Assembly (NCBI GenBank): GCA_017506865.1
Contig: JAFCMP010000008.1
Location: 479,001 to 543,000, forward strand
Direction of reading: 5' to 3'
DNA: 64,000 bases
From: Tribonema minus
Lineage: Eukaryota; Sar; Xanthophyceae; Tribonematales; Tribonemataceae
Positions 61,601-64,000 of this stretch are shown one piece after another. The notes under the pieces were generated by a model that was not told where the DNA came from, searched no databases, and saw nothing but the letters and a program-made list of their open reading frames with translations. Numbering within the stretch: position 1 is the stretch's first letter; every line of letters starts with the position of its first letter. The position numbers and the translations under genes are program-made.

Positions 61601-64000
61601 GGCGGACACCCCGGGGACAAGGGGCGCCTACTTGAAGATCAAGCATGCCAGATCCCACAAGCCCAACGGCAATGTGAAAAGCCATGCGTGGCATGACTAA
61701 GTTTACAAGCCATAACTTCATGTCCTCAATGGTGGCCTTGCATGGCAAGTCACGTGTAAAGGTGAGCAGGACAGCCATTTCACGCAATGACAGTACTCTT
61801 GCATTTTGCACAGGGCCAGCATCATGTTCATCATCAGCCACATAGTCAGCCAGATCCACTGGTGGTTTTCCAGGGTTCCGCCTGACCGGGCTGGGCATGC
61901 AGTCATCGGCATCATACACACTCTTGGTACCCTTCACGCGAGATTTCCAAAAGAAACAGCGCTCAGGGCAGCGAAGAACGCGCCGTACGGACATGGGTAA
62001 TGATGAACGCTGAATTGCATTAATTAACGCCCCGAACCGTGCCATAGCGGTCGTGACACCAACCCCTGCCCGCGCAATCACCACATACAGCCGCCGCCGG
62101 TGGCACGGTATGCTAAAATCCGACCCCTTCAGCTTGCTGACATAGAGACAGTAGCCGTGGGCCAGCAGCAAAGCCTGCGCGCGCGCCCACGCCTTGGAGC
62201 TGAGCATGGATACCACATTCTCGATGACACAGCAGCGCAGCTTCGCCCTCACAATCAGCCGCGCCGCCATGATCGTCACCTCCGCCGCTGCCCCCTCAAC
62301 GCCACTCCCGTTTGCATAATCTGTGCACGGGGGGGACATTGTGGTGAGGTCAGGATCCAGTTCAGCCAGTGCTATGGCTACTGCATCATCGCTCAGGCAC
62401 GCGTTTAAAACCTTGTGGGTGCCAGGGTGCAGTTCGTGGTACGCCTCACACACGCGGGGGCACTTGTCAACAGCAAGTTGAGTGTCCACCACAAGGCCTG
62501 CCACACTTGCCTGCTTTAAACCCTCGTCCCAGCCACCAATGCCGCAGCATATGGAGGCGTGTGTCACATGCCGCGCTGCACCCGCCACTGGCATGCCAGC
62601 ATCAGGGTCCTGTGTCACAGCGGTAGCACAGACAGGCGATTCGCTTGCATTAGGTATGGTAACCGTATGCGGCGAACCAGTGTTTGATGGGGGAGTATCG
62701 TTTGCACTATCACCTTCAAGTTGCATGTTAGCATCAGCCGTAGACTGCGACACTTCCGCGAGGGAAGGTACGCTGGGTAACGAAGGATGCAACATAGCCA
62801 GCAATACGGCGTCATTGTGCCCAGGCGCGCGCTCACGTGGTGAGGTTGCGATGGACGCGGAGACGCACATATCACGTTGACCAAAAGCATGTTCAAGTTC
62901 AACTGCGGCGCGCGCACCGCTGGTGCCACCCCCTGAGAGGGCCGCACGCGCGCGCGCGAGCGAAGTAGACTCACCCTGAGCCCTCTGCCAGGCCACAAAG
63001 GCCATCATCTTGTGATACTCGTCCGCCTCCGCTGGCGTTGGCGCAGCGGCAGCAGCCGCCGCTGCCACGACCGGCGCCTGCGGCATAGCAGCCGGGGGCG
63101 GAAAAGGGGGGCGGGGACCGTACCGCGTGTACTGATTCGCCTGATGCGCCGGTGGCGCGCCGCGCGGCTCACCGCGCGGCCCGCCGTACGGTGCGGCGCG
63201 GGGGCGGCGGGAAGGATCAAACGCCGGGCAGTTGGGCGTGTTGCGATGCATGTCAACGGCGATACCGCGCGGCAGCGTTGTCTGGCAGTCAAAGCATACC
63301 CAGTGAGAACGCGGGTTGAACTGCACCATGCCTGAATTGTCATGCTCAGGCGCGGGGGGCCCACGCCTGGCGGGCGCGGCTGCCGGAGCCGACTTGGCGG
63401 CTACAGCAGCAGCTCGCACCTCCAAGGCTTTCTCCTTTTTGGCGAGGCGCCTCTCCTTGTCCGCCAGCGCCCTCTCCTTGCGCGCAATCTGCGAGGCAGA
63501 GGGCGTCTGGCGCGGCGCGTCACTTGCTTGCGACGCGTCGTCGCGCAAACTCTCGCGGTCAGAACCATCCTGCGACGTGGGTCCGCCCTTGCTCGCGGCA
63601 TGGGCTTTCCCGTTCCAGGTGCGCTCAATGTGCTCCTGAATGCTCGCAAGACCAGCGTCCTGCCAGCCCCTCCCCAGTGCAACCCTAGCGGCCGTCCGCT
63701 CCTTGGATGAGATGAGGCGTAAGTAGTGAAGCTTTTCAGAAAACTCACGAGAACTTTCGCTACCACCTGCCTGTACAACCATGTTCCGCACGCGGAGAGC
63801 CAACTCCCCAGGGCTCTCGCTCGGGAGACGCCTGGCTTGAAGTAGAGAATTGTACACCTTCTCTTGGGCAGCTTCAGAGTTGAAGTGCTCAATTATGGCT
63901 GCACAACGTTCTGCGTACGTTAGCTGCTCCCACCCCTTCCGCTTGCCGCCGACCTCTAGGGACAGTAGGCGCACAGTTGAAAGTAAGGGTTTGTCCTTCG
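55692..64000 (-). CDS. Gag-DNA methyltransferase-Pol polyprotein (partial at N terminus)
   Basis: The frame stays open to the last base of the window. Numbering from the GTG at 63974 there are 2760 residues to TAG at 55692. Order: Gag remnant with a charged coiled coil (about 160-195), C2HC-type finger (Cys227, Cys230, His243, Cys249), cytosine-5 methyltransferase (about 470-790), aspartic protease (DPGA at 986-989, ILGSDF near 1057), reverse transcriptase (about 1355-1560, YVDD 1507-1510), RNase H (YTDAS with Asp1661, Glu1726, Asp1751), integrase (HHCC finger His2110, His2118, Cys2148, Cys2151; catalytic Asp2179, Asp2239, Glu2275, DD35E spacing), GPF/Y-like module, chromodomain-like WLERLVDRRYN...TWKTEDDA (about 2478-2516) and a Tudor-like WRVRYEDGDWE segment (about 2594). 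Protease, RT, RNase H and integrase keep catalytic residues. The protease has Pro where Ser/Thr is usual in D(S/T)GA. Gag and Pol share one frame, with no visible recoding site. Confidence 0.95.
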   Translation of the reverse strand, partial: KDKPLLSTVRLLSLEVGGKRKGWEQLTYAERCAAIIEHFNSEAAQEKVYNSLLQARRLPSESPGELALRVRNMVVQAGGSESSREFSEKLHYLRLISSKERTAARVALGRGWQDAGLASIQEHIERTWNGKAHAASKGGPTSQDGSDRESLRDDASQASDAPRQTPSASQIARKERALADKERRLAKKEKALEVRAAAVAAKSAPAAAPARRGPPAPEHDNSGMVQFNPRSHWVCFDCQTTLPRGIAVDMHRNTPNCPAFDPSRRPRAAPYGGPRGEPRGAPPAHQANQYTRYGPRPPFPPPAAMPQAPVVAAAAAAAAPTPAEADEYHKMMAFVAWQRAQGESTSLARARAALSGGGTSGARAAVELEHAFGQRDMCVSASIATSPRERAPGHNDAVLLAMLHPSLPSVPSLAEVSQSTADANMQLEGDSANDTPPSNTGSPHTVTIPNASESPVCATAVTQDPDAGMPVAGAARHVTHASICCGIGGWDEGLKQASVAGLVVDTQLAVDKCPRVCEAYHELHPGTHKVLNACLSDDAVAIALAELDPDLTTMSPPCTDYANGSGVEGAAAEVTIMAARLIVRAKLRCCVIENVVSMLSSKAWARAQALLLAHGYCLYVSKLKGSDFSIPCHRRRLYVVIARAGVGVTTAMARFGALINAIQRSSLPMSVRRVLRCPERCFFWKSRVKGTKSVYDADDCMPSPVRRNPGKPPVDLADYVADDEHDAGPVQNARVLSLREMAVLLTFTRDLPCKATIEDMKLWLVNLVMPRMAFHIAVGLVGSGMLDLQVGAPCPRGVRLDHDPSAPPPEWMLPGSEDYMHVAETPTEQGKVQARVAAITARYSAWQYAVTPDMICAEGLNTGPWSCTALNDSCNDSDSDVDEVEEEELVQSHPSGSSQGAYASEDEHHFDDTVHEATRRRGLGNPRVSAVAAKLHDEASRSQAAEVDPASVRPGETVVLPSGQPSKQRFARLKARVQHQRGFKERDFVSLLDPGAEAGIMAKATADELSPGTTCPLEKGDHSVIELADSRTQVKIVGALHLTLRFGNKLVRHKFYIVDLAITTILGSDFFGMYKTLFDYEDLTYQPLGSDGPKLKMLGSEAAHGTVWQGAKTAGAVKISPKVPAPPAHRAVCLVNDILIPAHTEVNVEVVLHPPVKGLSPYSAVIQPAMSQTMLKLQERGVKAAMSVDIVGAHNPVRARMVNFSDQPVLMARNTFIGEARPASPEDIIELEDASATKLEQQLLQVAAAHHPNSEFSYAATAALRAIALGKAAGTYGAANVSAATPGTERTRTTQEPCTEAELREMLPTKGDLHDMKAPDGRPYAEHLMDVFNEFASVFAKDPKNPTVTNLMEFEIDTGDAMPIAEKARRWAQKEAEYIMEHVKAMHVRKQVEPSNGPWACNPVLARQGDKIRFCVDFRRLNAVTKRDSRGLGNIDDMVHQMKGARYVSSVDMAAGYHQIPLRESDKPKTAFRTPDGGLWQYTVAPFGLVNLPAQFTRLMHNTLGAALGAYAMVYVDDVLIYDDSMETHLAHIRDVLSRIKDAGLSVARHKCQWFQTEIKFLGHIVGSGGIRPDPEKVQAMSDMSAPLNAKGRADKGLVRTVLGCFNYYRRYVQDFATLAAPLVELTKSDAEMVWDRRRRDAFEALKKAMCEAKLVSHPDFSLPFVLYTDASQTATSGILTQFKPVQALSGKEAAPAAGRRRTVNGKEEMEVVVGYFSKINSTQDAKLGATALECLAVVLSLNHYRPYVWGNPVTVVTDAAALRWLLTLQDHNGKLMRWAMRLLEYDITVQHRPGLVSSNADGLSRLPMQKELDAPREYEQADEQWSDSIPCFAAPPSGVKFAHFVEEFAAPLGEFADQAKATNHGSHVSAAAIKIANFRGKLVSNEWGTPFSLNELAMKNASEDSSIAARLATLTVQEVNVLLCELDEEDSSWTDGETASMSFSPATLHMYANACMDEAAESDWDSSASSKTASISAKRRRVAANTAVPLPGGAIPPQRTEGVSEPRRKRTLSRPSHELVPEPVDGTTPVPAMLSREAFIELQQRDPLCQAVSRTLRDNIYPQDSELAAHLMVNRDWYCHEEDGLLVHLATSHPKRGMVLRQWFVPAALRPLVLRLGHDDATAGHAGASATYVRLFERFYWPRISSDVHTYVTSCMSCLQRKKATTGKAKMMLTLPTRMFQRAHTDITMTSVVSSEGHIGLLTVIEARSGFCWLMPIKNKDMHTVARLLYKVILEMGSMLEELVSDQGKEFLNIVVRDLCSIFRIMKIDTSAYHPQANGVAERQNERIMAILTAWVDKTQQNWHEGVEAVQFALRSTPREETGLSPFYCVYGREPSLPFETFPDEVHGGDLHSEIERKRVNLKMAQKVIDEAYGIKARRVDKANEAVKRAMKVKVGDLVMIKQKPAKGRSRKLDPKFIGPWVVAEETGGSGLSFSCRMMGRRVRRTRAHVTNMKPFHLRPSVMELDNPYAVLNEEDIKQLPKDGWLERLVDRRYNPNGSWDYRWLLRDGTLSTWKTEDDALEVAMPWTLDTFHALYELKHVNDMPDYATRIPREDRRVSTKEAALALFPRGTKVVREERGALKQQVKYLWGTITGYLAPYWRVRYEDGDWEDFTKRQLQCAIALAEATQQRAKDLGVTVSSPKVVQEMCPGIPPDFGATYQGQTVRVKSATGWSRAVLKEYLPRAGKYTFRVHYNGHPVTRLITVRLRPDYYSTAVTSEQAEADPMSSWNLLLTTVAEEVPLGQESGQGGSDSYSGDDMDLSDGDVR
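61605..62567 (-). other. Cytosine-5 DNA methyltransferase domain within the retrotransposon
   Basis: Residues about 470-790 of the polyprotein. Motif I ICCGIGGWDEGL (SAM binding), an acidic residue after it (AVDKCP), motif IV SPPCTDYANGSG with nucleophile Cys550, motif VI VIENV with Glu585, motif VIII HRRRLYVVIAR, motif IX-like SLREMAVLLTFTRDLP and motif X-like NLVMPRMAFHIAVGLV. All motifs needed for catalysis are present in the right order and spacing, with a recognition region of about 100 residues between VIII and IX. This family transfers methyl from S-adenosylmethionine to C5 of cytosine in DNA. Enzymatic activity and target context are inferred. Confidence 0.92.

Larger units (their letters stand above)
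55077..64000 (-). mobile_element. Ty3/gypsy LTR retrotransposon carrying a DNA methyltransferase
   Basis: Minus strand, 5' end beyond the window. It comprises a giant Gag-DNMT-Pol open frame, an untranslated stretch (55452-55691), a purine-rich tract and a 3' LTR. Pol order protease-RT-RNase H-integrase is that of Ty3/gypsy (Metaviridae). The open frame has no stop or frameshift in more than 2,760 codons, which suggests recent activity. It inserted at the end of duplication copy B. Confidence 0.93.

Overview
This is eukaryotic nuclear DNA from a protist, most likely a photosynthetic alga. Genes are split by GT-AG introns, there is no operon layout, and (T)TAGGG-type telomeric motifs are scattered through introns and spacers. 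One gene (25107) starts with a signal-peptide-like leader followed by a transit-like stretch with Phe near the predicted cleavage point, which fits an alga with a secondary red plastid (haptophyte, stramenopile or similar). That assignment is inference; I cannot name the species.

Layout. 1-2867 (+): 3' part of an EngB/YihA-type GTPase with a repetitive Arg/Gly-rich tail. 4682-13736 (-): seven-exon alanine aminotransferase. 14654-15842 (-): two-exon bacterial-type ribosomal protein uL13, probably mitochondrial. 16914-18474 (-): Asp-rich acidic protein. 20.3-24.3 kb (+): poorly resolved Ala-rich gene. 25107-26307 (+): start of a probable plastid-targeted protein. 30243-31805 (-): CLK/LAMMER-like kinase, divergent across 233 bp from 32039-45277 (+), a ten-exon organellar GatB gene. 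47245-48972 (-): intronless PH-domain AGC kinase. 48.6-49.9 kb is duplicated at 52.2-55.1 kb, and the second copy carries a 1.5-kb non-autonomous LTR element. 55077 to the right edge (-): a Ty3/gypsy LTR retrotransposon whose single open frame joins Gag, a cytosine-5 DNA methyltransferase, protease, reverse transcriptase, RNase H, integrase and a chromodomain-like tail.

Two things stand out. First, the retrotransposon carries its own apparently complete DNA methyltransferase between Gag and protease in an unbroken frame of more than 2,760 codons. Second, the introns of the split genes are full of decayed serial copies of the adjacent exon edge, each still carrying the splice site ('exon echoes'). 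They occur at nearly every boundary of the aminotransferase and GatB genes and also in the GTPase and plastid-protein genes, so the process appears general in this genome. My exon models were tested by reading-phase bookkeeping: GatB exons sum to 1698 nt (565 aa plus stop) and aminotransferase exons to 1626 nt (541 aa plus stop), with every junction in phase.

The housekeeping genes do not form a pathway cluster. Organelle translation is represented by GatB, uL13 and the EngB-type GTPase.
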